NCBI GenBank assembly: GCA_902168245.1
Contig: CABHPA010000098.1
Location: forward strand, 1-58,126
DNA from: Candidatus Melainabacteria bacterium
GTDB lineage: Bacteria; Cyanobacteriota; Vampirovibrionia; Vampirovibrionales; Vampirovibrionaceae
Reading direction: 5' to 3'
DNA length: 58,126 bases
Translations under genes and position numbers: made by a program
The notes under the pieces: model-generated
Database searches by the model: none
Told to the model about the DNA's origin: nothing
Seen by the model: the letters and a program-made list of their open reading frames with translations, nothing else
Shown: positions 42,717-51,706 of the stretch, piece by piece
How the letters are laid out: the number at the start of each line of letters is the position of its first letter
Numbering within the stretch: position 1 is the first letter of the stretch

Positions 42717-42797
42717 TAGCTGGCAAATTAGCCCCCGTCCCCAAAAAAGTCCGCACCAGTTTTGGCCACTCAGTTTGGAACAACTGCCTAATACTGA

Positions 42798-43307
42798 CTA
42801 ATTTTGGCTTTCTGATGGCTGGGCAGCAGGCTTCAGCTCATGCTCCAGGTATTGAACAATCATGCCAACCTCGGAATCCCGCAGGTAAGAACGGGCAGCC
42901 ATACGGCGAATGCATTCCGGCCACTCGGCCATAGTGTGAACATTGGTATTGGGAACCGTGTGGCATGTATTGCAACGGGTTTCAAACAGCATTTTCCCTT
43001 CACTGACCGGATCAAGCTCTTTTTTTACTTTCTTGGCCTTTTGCCGCTTTTCCGGTTTTACAGGTTCAGTCCGGGCTTCCCTGTCTGCTTCTGGCATTGG
43101 GACGCCCTCCGGCTGTCCAGCAGTATTGGGCGCTTGCTCAGCAGGTTCCGTCAACGGTTGTGGGGTGGCTGAAGGTAAGGCTTGCTGGCCATCGTTCACT
43201 TCGGCCAGGGCAAACGCACCGGCCAGCAGAATCGCCAAGCCTGGGATAAACAGGCCGCCTGCAATCCTTTTAAATAACATCTTCCTTGGCAGCATTCTTG
43301 GCAGCAT
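42798..43307 (-). CDS. Membrane-anchored single-heme c-type cytochrome
   Basis: The 169-residue protein has an N-terminal anchor or signal helix (about 16-35). A Pro/Ala/Glu/Lys-rich linker (about 40-100) and a small cytochrome c domain follow. The heme site is C112-N-T-C115-H116, with Met136 (RRMAARSY) as the likely sixth ligand. It should carry electrons in the periplasm. It lies 13 bases after the porin gene, with its ribosome-binding site (AGAGGA) next to the porin stop, so the two form an operon. The linker holds KELDPVS, identical to a heptapeptide in the porin. The start codons read as a 12-base near-duplication (MLPR-MLPR). Confidence 0.85.
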   Translation of the reverse strand: MLPRMLPRKMLFKRIAGGLFIPGLAILLAGAFALAEVNDGQQALPSATPQPLTEPAEQAPNTAGQPEGVPMPEADREARTEPVKPEKRQKAKKVKKELDPVSEGKMLFETRCNTCHTVPNTNVHTMAEWPECIRRMAARSYLRDSEVGMIVQYLEHELKPAAQPSESQN

Positions 43308-43320
43308 GGTCAGGTTCCTC

Positions 43321-44892
43321 TTAAAGCAGAGAGAATGTAAGCTGGGTTAAAATCGCGTTGCTATAATGCTCGTGGGCAGGGTAAAACTGGTTGCGCGGGG
43401 TGCCAAACTGGTATTCCGTCTTCAGGTAAACGTTGCTGAACGGATTGTAGCGTACACCTACCGACAGACGTTCTTGTGAATTGCCGCTGGCGCCCCGATC
43501 CAGGTTGACATAGTTGAACGCGCTGACTGCCGTCCATTTAGGGTTCACATCATAGGCCGCCTGCACGAAGTAGCCGCCCAGACTACCCGGAAACAGTTTG
43601 TATGGAACCCCTTGCGAGCTGACGCCCTTGGCATGGTGGTTAATCATGGCCGTGGCATACTCGCCCAAGAAAGACCATTTTTTAATGCGGTACATAATTT
43701 CTCCGGCCAGCAATGTTAGGCCAACCCGGTTGTTGCTGTCGATTTTACTGCTGGAGCCGCTCACAGCCACTTGCAGCCCCGGGAACGGAGCAAAGCCGAT
43801 ACGCCCGAATAGCTGCTTGTTTCTGTTGTTGTCACGGCCTTGCTCACTGAAAATATGCTCCCCGGGACGAAGATCGCGCAAGCCTTGGTAATCGATGTTG
43901 CTGGAAACCCGACTTCCCGGGTCAGCAGCGGCAAATGTGTCGGTAAAGCCATTTACCACATCAAATTCGTAGTTCATGGCGCTTCGGCGGCCAACGGGCA
44001 AAATCCCGGTAAAACCAACGCCCAAATCGCTATAGGTGCTGGGAATAATAAACTGATCCACCAACGGACGATCCACCAGCAACCGCAGGGGGGCGTCATG
44101 GTTCATTGCCGTGGTGGTGTAGGGAAGGGTCATAATGCCGGTTTTAAAGTTCATCCAGGGCTTATACGCATAGTTGAACACCGACTCTTCCATGGAGACT
44201 TCATTTTTAACGTCTTCCACTTCCAGTTCGCCATACCAACTGGCCTTATCGTTAAAGTTCATCCTTGGACGCAATACAACCCTGCGTGCGCTGAAATCAC
44301 TGCCGTTCTTACCCGTAGCGCCCAAATACTCCTCATCGCGAGGCGAGTGGGAATAAGCCCGGAACCCGCCCTCAACGTACCCCATCAGCGTCACCCGGCG
44401 GGCTACGGACTGCAGCAGGGAGGAATCATTGCTCAACTTTTCAGAGGTGCTTTGCAGCGCCTTTTGATTCATCTGGCCCATTTGTTCCGTTTTTTCAATT
44501 CTGGCCTGCAATGCCTGCATTTGGCTCATCATTTTTTCCTGGGCCTGCATCAGCAGTTGTAAAGCTTCCTTGGCCTCGTTGAGGCTCATATCATCCATCT
44601 GCACCGGCCTGGCCGCCGCAAGGGGAATCACTGGCATGCGGGTGTCCACGCTAACCGGATCCAGCTCCTTGGTGGCGGCTGCAACCAATGGGGAGGCCGC
44701 AGCGGCCGACACTTTGGCGGAAGGGACACTTTCAGCGGCAGGCTTATTGGCGACCCGCTGGGCCGGGTGAACACTGGTGGATGGTTTGGCAGGGATTTTG
44801 ACTGCCTGGCTTTCTGCCATGGCCGTCACCGGATTCCCGCCCAGTGTAAAAACCAGCATTGTTAAAAATACAAAAACTGGCTGCGTCTTCAC
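43321..44892 (-). CDS. Outer-membrane porin with an N-terminal coiled coil (OprP/O-like)
   Basis: The 523-residue protein has a signal peptide (ending AMA-E). A Pro/Ala-rich linker with KELDPVS (residues 75-81) follows, then a coiled coil (about 103-160; ALQLLMQAQEKMMSQMQAL). A beta-barrel starts near residue 168 (VTLMGYVEGGFRAYS). Repeated amphipathic strands such as RVVLRPRMNF and ASWYGELEVEDVKN are typical of phosphate-selective-type porins. The last strand ends LTQLTFSLL. It is the first gene of a two-gene operon with a c-type cytochrome. An inverted repeat lies about 87 bases upstream. Confidence 0.85.
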   Translation of the reverse strand: MKTQPVFVFLTMLVFTLGGNPVTAMAESQAVKIPAKPSTSVHPAQRVANKPAAESVPSAKVSAAAASPLVAAATKELDPVSVDTRMPVIPLAAARPVQMDDMSLNEAKEALQLLMQAQEKMMSQMQALQARIEKTEQMGQMNQKALQSTSEKLSNDSSLLQSVARRVTLMGYVEGGFRAYSHSPRDEEYLGATGKNGSDFSARRVVLRPRMNFNDKASWYGELEVEDVKNEVSMEESVFNYAYKPWMNFKTGIMTLPYTTTAMNHDAPLRLLVDRPLVDQFIIPSTYSDLGVGFTGILPVGRRSAMNYEFDVVNGFTDTFAAADPGSRVSSNIDYQGLRDLRPGEHIFSEQGRDNNRNKQLFGRIGFAPFPGLQVAVSGSSSKIDSNNRVGLTLLAGEIMYRIKKWSFLGEYATAMINHHAKGVSSQGVPYKLFPGSLGGYFVQAAYDVNPKWTAVSAFNYVNLDRGASGNSQERLSVGVRYNPFSNVYLKTEYQFGTPRNQFYPAHEHYSNAILTQLTFSLL

Positions 44893-45502
44893 CTCAAAGT
44901 CCTTTCAAATCTATAGCGCTACAACATACCCCAATCAAACACTAAGTTTGATTCGGTAGGATTGCCACGTAACTGATAAATATTCTCATTAATTAACTTA
45001 GTTGAGAATATTTTGCAATAAAAATTACAGCGGCCTTAGGTGCAATGACAGTGCAACATGTTTTGAAACCGCAGAGAAATGCGGGAAAATCGAACCTTGT
45101 AACCCTGAATTACCACAATCCATTGTGTTTGCATACCGGCATTGTCTCCAAATTCACTCCCAATACCTACAGGGCTAAACCAAGACATATGCGCCGTTTC
45201 ATTTGCATATTGAATTATTGAAGTCCAACAAATGATTATTTTTAGATGTTTTAGATTAATTCTCCATATTCCATAATACCCTTAAAAACAAAGTTATTTT
45301 ACCAAGGGCAGATTGGTTTGATGCTCCAGTGAGGCGGAAATTCAGGCTGCTATAACATTCCTTATAATAGGGCGAGTCAAACCCAAATACTCCGCATTCC
45401 ATTTTGAATTACACTTGTGCGAAATTTGATATGTTTATGCTAAATCATGCTAATCATTCTTAAAATACCTCTTTTATATCATCACCTACAGGACATCCTC
45501 TA
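44893..45502. other. Divergent intergenic region between porin and solenoid-protein genes
   Basis: About 610 A+T-rich bases with no credible ORF. Contents seen: a 10-base inverted repeat (44979-45012), a perfect TATAAT at 45363-45368 with a poor -35 (TTCAGG, 45341-45346), and near-duplicate ATGCTAAATC/ATGCTAATCA units at about 45437-45458, just upstream of the solenoid gene. No RNA gene was recognised. Confidence 0.55.
44979..45012. promoter_or_regulatory. Perfect 10-base inverted repeat upstream of the porin operon
   Basis: AATATTCTCA (44979-44988) and TGAGAATATT (45003-45012) are exact reverse complements around a 14-base A+T-rich spacer. TGAGAAT half-sites resemble those of Fur-family regulators, although the spacing is longer than a classic Fur box. 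Position about 87-120 bases before the porin ATG fits an operator. Confidence 0.5.
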
Positions 45503-47335
45503 ATGAACTCGACTGGACTTTCGGCCATTGTTTTGGCTCGGCCAAAATTAAAAAACAGCGGTACCCATCAGGCTAAATCTATCACTTTTGGCTCAGGCTC
45601 ACCAACACGGCAAACGCAAAAAATCGATAAAGACACTTTTACCAGGGCAAACGACCAGTCCAATGGAAGCCTAGAGGAAACACTAAGACACAATGCCATT
45701 GTGGCGGATACCTTAAGTGAAGCCCTGGCAACAAGCTTGAATGTGGCGTCAAGGGCTGGCCGCCATGGGTTTATCAATCGCTTCTTACATCTCACCCAAG
45801 GAACGGATTCCTTACACTATCAGGGCACCATTAATGGTGGAATGATCGCTGCGGCCAAACATGGACGGCAAGATACGCTGCCCTTGCTTCTTAATGTAAA
45901 TCAAAGACCTAAAATCCCGTATGTTGGCATTATGAGGCAGGTAGGAATCCGGGCAGCGGCAATTGCGGCTGCCGGAAACAGGCAACTGGAAACATTCAAC
46001 AGTCTGCTTGAAACGATTCCGGAGGAAGACACGGATGCCAGGCACGCAACCATTATAGATGGGGCTGCAGCGGCAGCGGCCAATGGAGATCTGGAAACAT
46101 TCAACAACCTGCTTGCCAGGTTTCCGGAGGAAGAGGTGGAGATTAGACAGGAAACAATCCGGAAAGGGGCAATTGCAGCCGCTGGACACAGACAGTTGGA
46201 AACATTCAACCAGTTGATTGTCATGATTCCCGAAGAAGGTGAGGAAGAAGGCAGGCAAGAAACCATTATGGATGCGGCTGCGGCTGCGGCTGGCAATGGA
46301 GACATAGAAACCTTCGACAACCTGTTTGAAAGAATTCCGGAGGAAGATGTGGATGACAGGCAAAATACCATTACCATTGCGACTGAAGCTGCCGCCAAAC
46401 ACGGGAAGCTTGAAACTTTCAACAATCTGGTTGAAAGGCTCCCTGAACAGCAGAGACCTTTTATCTTCCTGGGAGGGGCGCTTCTTGCCGCAGCCAATGG
46501 TAATTTGGAACTCTTCAACACCCTGCTTGGAAGAACTCCAGCGGAACACAGGCCAGGGGGGCTCCTTGAGGGAGCGCTTTCGGCCGACAGAAACGGACAT
46601 ATGGCAATAGCCGACAGCCTGTTTGAAACCATCCCTGAGGAACGTATTATTGCAAGGGCTACTTTTGCCGCCAGAAACCGAGATGCGGAAACCTTTGACC
46701 TCCTGCTGGAAAGGCTTTCCGAACAAAACAGGCAAAACTTGGCATATACAGGCGCCGTGACTTTCGCTGGCAACGGAGACCTGGGAACATTCAACAGCCT
46801 ACTGGAAAGAATCCCAACTGAACTTAGGCAGACAACCATTTTGGCTGGGGCAATTTCCGCTGCCCGGACTGGCCATATGGCGACCGCCAACAACCTTTTT
46901 GCAAGAATTCCGCAGGATCGCATGCCACAGGCCATTCTGGAGCGGGCCACTTTCGCCGTCAGGCACAGGGATTTAAACACTTTTGATATCCTACTTACAA
47001 GACTACCAGCGCAACACCAGGCGGGTCTCATCCTTAAAGGCGCTATGGTGGCGGCTGGCAATGGGGATCTGGAAACCTTCAATCACTTCCATGCAAGGCT
47101 TTCCGAACAAGACGGGCAACGCGCCATTGTGACAGGGGCGGCAATGGCGGCTAGCATGCAGCGCCAAGCAGTCGCCGAACAACTCCTTCAGATGCCAATA
47201 GAGAACTTAAGCCCTATGGCATTACGAATACGCGAAGCCACCTTAAGAGATACGATCGCGCGGGCGGTTCGGAATGAATCCCCTCAACAAGTTACAGATC
47301 TGTTAAGGACTTACCAGCAACAATTGAATCAGTAA
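45503..47335 (+). CDS. Ankyrin-like solenoid protein of about 13-15 short repeats
   Basis: The 610-residue protein has no signal peptide or membrane helix. Residues 1-80 are polar and probably unstructured. From about 83 to 575 it is built of 32-36-residue units with consensus A-A-x-N-G-D-L-E-T-F-N-x-L-L-E-R-I-P-E-E, for example NGDLETFNNLLARFPEEE. This recalls ankyrin repeats (helix-turn-helix) but lacks the canonical G-x-T-P-L-H. Units duplicate in blocks: pairs at about 157-225 and 226-296, triplets at about 329-421 and 422-516. The first block has acidic loops. ATG with CAGGA upstream. Likely a protein-binding solenoid; effector-like roles are inference. Confidence 0.8.
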   Translation: MNSTGLSAIVLARPKLKNSGTHQAKSITFGSGSPTRQTQKIDKDTFTRANDQSNGSLEETLRHNAIVADTLSEALATSLNVASRAGRHGFINRFLHLTQGTDSLHYQGTINGGMIAAAKHGRQDTLPLLLNVNQRPKIPYVGIMRQVGIRAAAIAAAGNRQLETFNSLLETIPEEDTDARHATIIDGAAAAAANGDLETFNNLLARFPEEEVEIRQETIRKGAIAAAGHRQLETFNQLIVMIPEEGEEEGRQETIMDAAAAAAGNGDIETFDNLFERIPEEDVDDRQNTITIATEAAAKHGKLETFNNLVERLPEQQRPFIFLGGALLAAANGNLELFNTLLGRTPAEHRPGGLLEGALSADRNGHMAIADSLFETIPEERIIARATFAARNRDAETFDLLLERLSEQNRQNLAYTGAVTFAGNGDLGTFNSLLERIPTELRQTTILAGAISAARTGHMATANNLFARIPQDRMPQAILERATFAVRHRDLNTFDILLTRLPAQHQAGLILKGAMVAAGNGDLETFNHFHARLSEQDGQRAIVTGAAMAASMQRQAVAEQLLQMPIENLSPMALRIREATLRDTIARAVRNESPQQVTDLLRTYQQQLNQ

Positions 47336-47428
47336 CCCGGCATTTATATAACAACAAGGAAGAAGATTGCCAAACCAACCTTGAAAAGGCGAAAGGCTCG
47401 CTTGCAACTCTGGGCAGAATGCCGGGTT
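47334..47428 (+). repeat. Inverted repeat AACCCGGCATT/AATGCCGGGTT with 73-base spacer
   Basis: The two 11-base arms are perfect reverse complements; the left arm overlaps the solenoid gene's stop codon. It could end the transcript as a large hairpin or mark a small inserted element; no T run follows. Confidence 0.5.
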
Positions 47429-47742
47429 AAACATTTCAGTTGGCCTATATTTGCGACAAGCCTGACTCGGTTGCCGCTACCCTCTGCATAATGCTGGCCC
47501 GCCAAGGGACTTTCCCTCCTATCCGTTAAGAGCGATTGAGGTGAAAGCCTTTTGGCTATGCCAGTTTCTGCACAACCTCAATATTCTAAAGAGTAGCCCG
47601 CTACGCCGTCATCCATACTTCCAGTTTGAGCGCGTTCCAAGGTTCATTGACATTGTTCAGCTTTATTTAGTAAGATTTCTCTTTCGCATTATGGTGTAAA
47701 AACCAGGTTCTGAAACTTGGTTTCCGTGGAGGAGGGTATACG
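47336..47742. other. Intergenic region before the pyrimidine operon
   Basis: These 407 bases hold an 11-base inverted repeat starting at the previous gene's stop (47334-47344 with 47418-47428), the operon promoter (47647-47676) and a short stem AAACCAGG/CTTGGTTT just before the GGAGGAGGG ribosome-binding site. No ORF or known riboswitch was recognised. Confidence 0.55.
47647..47676 (+). promoter_or_regulatory. Promoter of the pyrimidine-catabolism operon
   Basis: A perfect TTGACA (47647-47652), an 18-base spacer, then TAAGAT (47671-47676). Transcription would start near 47683, about 60 bases before the GTG at 47743. Confidence 0.55.
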
Positions 47743-49260
47743 GTGATTGAGGAATTGCGACAGTCCACCAATACGGGCGGCATAGCCGATAAAAGCCACG
47801 CTGTCGTCAGGAATTATATTGACGGGAAATGGGTGGAATCCCTGGGCAAAGAGACTGTCGAGATCATCAATCCCGCCAATGGCCGCGTACTTGGGTTAAC
47901 GCCCCTGGGTACCCAAGAGGATGTCGATCGGGCTGTCAAAGCCGCCAGGGAAGCGTTTAAAACCTGGCGAGAAACCCCCGTGATTGACCGGGTTCAGATT
48001 TTATTCCGCCTCAAAACCCTCTTGGAAGCGCATGTCGAAGAGCTGACAGAACTGATCACTCTGGAAAACGGCAAAACAATAGGAGAAGCGCGCGGCGATA
48101 TTCGCCGGGCGATTCAAATGGTGGAAACCGCTTGTGGCATGCCCAGCCTGCTCAAGGGACAGGTTTCCGAGGATATTGCCGCGGGCATCGACTGCCACGC
48201 CATCCGCCGTCCGATTGGCGTCTTTGCGGCGATCACCCCTTTCAATTTCCCGGCGATGGTGCCGTTCTGGTTCTGGCCTTTTGCGGTAGCCACAGGCAAT
48301 ACCTTTGTTTTAAAGCCCAGCGAACGGGTGCCGCTCACCCAGGTGCGCCTGTTCGAGCTGATTGAAAAAGCCGGTATGCCCAAAGGGGTGCTGAACATGG
48401 TGCAGGGTGGCAAAGAGGCCGTCAACGCTATCCTCACCCACCCGGACATCGCAGGCGTTTCATTCGTGGGTTCCACCCCGGTGGCCAAGCATGTTTATCA
48501 AACCGCAACTGCTTATGGCAAGCGAGTACAGGCATTAGGCGGCGCCAAAAACTACATGGTTGTGCTACCGGACGCCCAGATGGACAGCGCCGTGCGTACG
48601 GTGTTGGATTCCTGCACCGGATGCGCCGGGCAACGCTGTCTGGCCGGTTCGGTCATATTAAGCGTGGCGGACGCTTATCCTGCCATTGAGGCGGGAATTG
48701 TCCAGGCGGCTAAACAAGTAACGGTGGGAGACGGCATGAATCCCGCGACCGGCGTTGGGCCGTTGATTTCAAAAGCGGCCCTGGAGCGGGTCAAAGGGCT
48801 AATCCAGTCCGCCGCTGATGAAGGGGCGACGATTTTAATCGACGGACGACAGGCCAAAGACTTGCCGGAAGACGGTTATTTTCTCGGCCTGACAGTGATT
48901 GCCGGTATCAAGCCGCATATGCGCATTGCCCAAGAGGAAGTCTTCGGGCCGGTTATCCTGCTCAGTCAGGTACCCACGCTGGATGAGGCGATTACCTGGC
49001 TGAACGGCTCCGAGTATGCCAATACCACCACGCTCTTCACCTCATCGGGCGCGGCGGCCCGTAAGTTCTCTTATGAGGTGGACCCCAGCATGATTGGCAT
49101 CAATATTGGCGTTCCGGCGCCCATGGCGTTTTTCTCCTTCGGAGGCTCTAAGAATTCCTTTTTCGGTGATATCAAAGCCCATGGCCATGCATCGGTGGAT
49201 TTCTATACGGATACCAAAGTGACCGTGGAGCGCTGGTTCAAGGATTCCAGCATCTGGTAG
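47743..49260 (+). CDS. mmsA: CoA-acylating methylmalonate/malonate-semialdehyde dehydrogenase
   Basis: This 505-residue aldehyde dehydrogenase has the ITPFNFPAMVPFWFWP signature. Catalytic Cys299 lies in GCAGQRCLA. ALGGAKNY occupies the place where ordinary ALDHs carry the general-base Glu, which is diagnostic for the CoA-dependent branch. It oxidises the semialdehydes from beta-alanine or 3-aminoisobutyrate to acetyl-CoA or propionyl-CoA, the last step of the reductive pyrimidine pathway. The start is GTG with a very strong ribosome-binding site (GGAGGAGGG). It is the first gene of the operon. Confidence 0.95.
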   Translation: MIEELRQSTNTGGIADKSHAVVRNYIDGKWVESLGKETVEIINPANGRVLGLTPLGTQEDVDRAVKAAREAFKTWRETPVIDRVQILFRLKTLLEAHVEELTELITLENGKTIGEARGDIRRAIQMVETACGMPSLLKGQVSEDIAAGIDCHAIRRPIGVFAAITPFNFPAMVPFWFWPFAVATGNTFVLKPSERVPLTQVRLFELIEKAGMPKGVLNMVQGGKEAVNAILTHPDIAGVSFVGSTPVAKHVYQTATAYGKRVQALGGAKNYMVVLPDAQMDSAVRTVLDSCTGCAGQRCLAGSVILSVADAYPAIEAGIVQAAKQVTVGDGMNPATGVGPLISKAALERVKGLIQSAADEGATILIDGRQAKDLPEDGYFLGLTVIAGIKPHMRIAQEEVFGPVILLSQVPTLDEAITWLNGSEYANTTTLFTSSGAAARKFSYEVDPSMIGINIGVPAPMAFFSFGGSKNSFFGDIKAHGHASVDFYTDTKVTVERWFKDSSIW

Positions 49261-49296
49261 GTTCCATTGCGTTGAATGTGTTGAGGTTTGCATGGC

Positions 49297-50736
49297 ATGG
49301 CTGAGCGTAGTTTATTAATCAAAAATGGCACCGTGGTCACCGCCACGGATCACTACGAAGCGGACGTCTACATTGTGGGTGAAACCGTGCAAGCCATTGG
49401 CCGCAATTTAAACGTCAACGCTGATGAAGTTATAGACGCCGCCGGGGCTTATTTATTCCCCGGCGGGATTGACGCGCACACGCATATGGAGTTGCCCTTT
49501 ATGGGAACTTTCGCCAGCGACACCTTTGAAACCGGCACCCTGGCGGGCCTGCATGGCGGCACCACCACCATCGTTGATTTCGCCATCCAGACTCAGGGCA
49601 GCACCTTAAATGCGGCATTGGATGACTGGCACCGCAAAGCAGACGGGCATGCCGTGGGCGATTACGCATTCCACCTGGGCGTGACGGATTTTAATCCGGA
49701 AACACGGAAAGAGATTAAAGACATTATTGAAAAGCGCGGCGTGAGTTCCTTCAAAACATTTATGGCTTATAAAGGCGCGTTGATGGTAGATGATCGCCAG
49801 ATGCTCGGCCTAATGGAAGAGACCGGTCGGTATGGCGGCATGGTCACGGCGCATTGCGAAAACGGCGATCTGATCGATGAGCTGGTCTCCCAACACCGGG
49901 CAGCAGGGCATACCGAACCGAAGTATCACGCCATCTGCCATCCCGAAATTGCCGAAACCGAGGCCACCGGACGGTTTATCGATCTGGCATGGCAGGGCAA
50001 TCATCCCTGCTATGTTGTGCATTTAACCTGTGAGGGCGCGTTAAACCGGGTGCGTGAAGCCGCCAAACGGAATCAGCATGTCAACGTGGAAACCTGCATC
50101 CAATATTTATTGCTGGATGACAGCCTGTATGAAAAACCCGGCTTTGAGGGCGCCAAGTGGGTATTCAGCCCTCCATTGAGAAAGCCGAAAGATCAAGCAG
50201 CCTTGTGGAGCGGCATTACCCAGGGGTTAATTCACCATGTGGCCACCGATCACTGCCCCTTCTGCATGGATCAGAAGCGCATGGGGCAGCATGATTTTGC
50301 GAAAATTCCCAACGGCGCGCCCGGCATCGAAAATCGGGTTGAGTTGCTATATTCAGAAGGGGTGGCCAAAGGTCGCATTTCATTGAACACCTTCGTAGAT
50401 TTGATAGCCACTCGCGCGGCTAAAATATTCGGCATGTTCCCTAAGAAAGGCACCATTGCGGTCGGCTCGGATGCCGATATCGTCATTTTCGATCCCCAGG
50501 CCCAACATGCGCTTTCGGTAGGCACCCAGCACATGAAGGTGGATTACAACGCGTATGAGGGTTGGCAACTCCAAGGCAAGGTGCGCACAGTAGTATTGCG
50601 AGGAACCGTTGCGATTGATAACGACCTGGCAAAAATAGGCAAAGGCTTTGGCCAATATCTCGCTCGCGCGCCCTACAATCGTCCCTTGATTGGGGAAATA
50701 GCCAAGGGAGCAAAGCAGCCGCCGGTTTACCAATAA
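49297..50736 (+). CDS. Dihydropyrimidinase (D-hydantoinase family)
   Basis: It hydrolyses dihydrouracil and dihydrothymine to N-carbamoyl-beta-amino acids, using two metal ions. The 479-residue amidohydrolase has the metal site H61-T-H63 (GGIDAHTHMELPF). The likely carboxylated Lys159 lies in FMAYKG, and DHCPF and related His/Asp motifs follow. The start at ATG 49297 is preferred because GAGG lies about 10 bases upstream; a TTG three codons earlier is an alternative. It follows mmsA by about 36 bases. Confidence 0.96.
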   Translation: MAERSLLIKNGTVVTATDHYEADVYIVGETVQAIGRNLNVNADEVIDAAGAYLFPGGIDAHTHMELPFMGTFASDTFETGTLAGLHGGTTTIVDFAIQTQGSTLNAALDDWHRKADGHAVGDYAFHLGVTDFNPETRKEIKDIIEKRGVSSFKTFMAYKGALMVDDRQMLGLMEETGRYGGMVTAHCENGDLIDELVSQHRAAGHTEPKYHAICHPEIAETEATGRFIDLAWQGNHPCYVVHLTCEGALNRVREAAKRNQHVNVETCIQYLLLDDSLYEKPGFEGAKWVFSPPLRKPKDQAALWSGITQGLIHHVATDHCPFCMDQKRMGQHDFAKIPNGAPGIENRVELLYSEGVAKGRISLNTFVDLIATRAAKIFGMFPKKGTIAVGSDADIVIFDPQAQHALSVGTQHMKVDYNAYEGWQLQGKVRTVVLRGTVAIDNDLAKIGKGFGQYLARAPYNRPLIGEIAKGAKQPPVYQ

Positions 50737-50781
50737 AGCATTATTTTTCGATTGCTCTATTTTTAAGGAGAAAAAAGATTC

Positions 50782-51648
50782 ATGTCCAGAATTGTTCGAG
50801 CCGCCGTCATTCAATTGGCCAACCAGCTCCCGGCCGAAGCCTCTTGCGAAGATCATCGCAAGGCCATGATCGCGGCGCACATTCCCTATATTGAAGAAGC
50901 GGCCAAACAGGGCGTGAACATGCTCTGCTTTCAGGAAATCTTCACCGGCCCGTATTTCTGCCCGTCACAAGACACCAAGTGGTACGACCTTGCCGAGCCG
51001 ATCCCCGACGGCCCCACAACCCAGTTAATGATGGAACTGGCCAAGAAGCATAACATGGTTATTGTGGTGCCGATTTACGAAGTGGAAATGACCGGCGTGT
51101 ACTATAACACTGCTGCTGTGATTGACGCCGACGGCACTTACCTGGGCAAGTACCGCAAAAACCACATTCCTCAGGTCAAAGGCTTCTGGGAGAAGTTCTT
51201 CTTCAAGCCCGGCAATCTCGGCTATCCGGTATTCAAAACCCGGTATGGCAATGTGGGCGTGTACATTTGCTACGACCGGCACTTCCCGGATGGCGCGCGT
51301 TGCCTGGGCCTGAACGGGGCTGAAATCGTATTCAACCCATCTGCCACCGTGGCCGGCTTGTCGGAATATCTCTGGAAGATCGAGCAACCCGCCCATGCCG
51401 TGGCCAACGGTTATTTCGTAGGCGCCATCAATCGTATCGGCACCGAAGCCCCTTGGGGTATCGGGGAATTCTACGGCCAGTCTTATTTTGTTGGGCCACG
51501 CGGCAATATTATTGCCCAAGCTTCGCGGGACAAAGATGAACTGCTGATTGCCGATCTCGATTTTGACGAAATCAAGGAAGTACGTGATCTGTGGCAGTTC
51601 TACCGAGATCGCCGCCCGGAGACTTATAAGGAACTCTGCGCGCTGTAA
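50782..51648 (+). CDS. Beta-ureidopropionase (N-carbamoyl-beta-alanine amidohydrolase)
   Basis: This nitrilase-superfamily enzyme of 288 residues has the triad Glu52 (CFQEIF), Lys126 (YRKNHIP) and Cys163 (YICYDRHFPD). It splits N-carbamoyl-beta-alanine or the 3-aminoisobutyrate analogue to the beta-amino acid, CO2 and ammonia. ATG has AAGGAG upstream. Between dihydropyrimidinase and aminotransferase the assignment is firm. Confidence 0.95.
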   Translation: MSRIVRAAVIQLANQLPAEASCEDHRKAMIAAHIPYIEEAAKQGVNMLCFQEIFTGPYFCPSQDTKWYDLAEPIPDGPTTQLMMELAKKHNMVIVVPIYEVEMTGVYYNTAAVIDADGTYLGKYRKNHIPQVKGFWEKFFFKPGNLGYPVFKTRYGNVGVYICYDRHFPDGARCLGLNGAEIVFNPSATVAGLSEYLWKIEQPAHAVANGYFVGAINRIGTEAPWGIGEFYGQSYFVGPRGNIIAQASRDKDELLIADLDFDEIKEVRDLWQFYRDRRPETYKELCAL

Positions 51649-51706
51649 ACTGGTTTTATTCTGAATCAATTTTCAACTGATTTTTCGACTGATGGAGGAC
51701 TTGCTG

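Noticed and set aside
43283..43307. 12-base near-duplication at the start of the cytochrome gene (ATGCTGCCAAGA/G twice)
   Set aside because: It creates MLPR-MLPR but either ATG gives the same protein; most likely replication slippage without functional meaning.
45812..47082. Long minus-strand frames (307 and 393 codons) opposite the solenoid gene
   Set aside because: They mirror the repetitive sense gene, have biased Ser/Ala/Leu-rich or shuffled composition without domains, and lack ribosome-binding sites; they are shadows of the repeat pattern.
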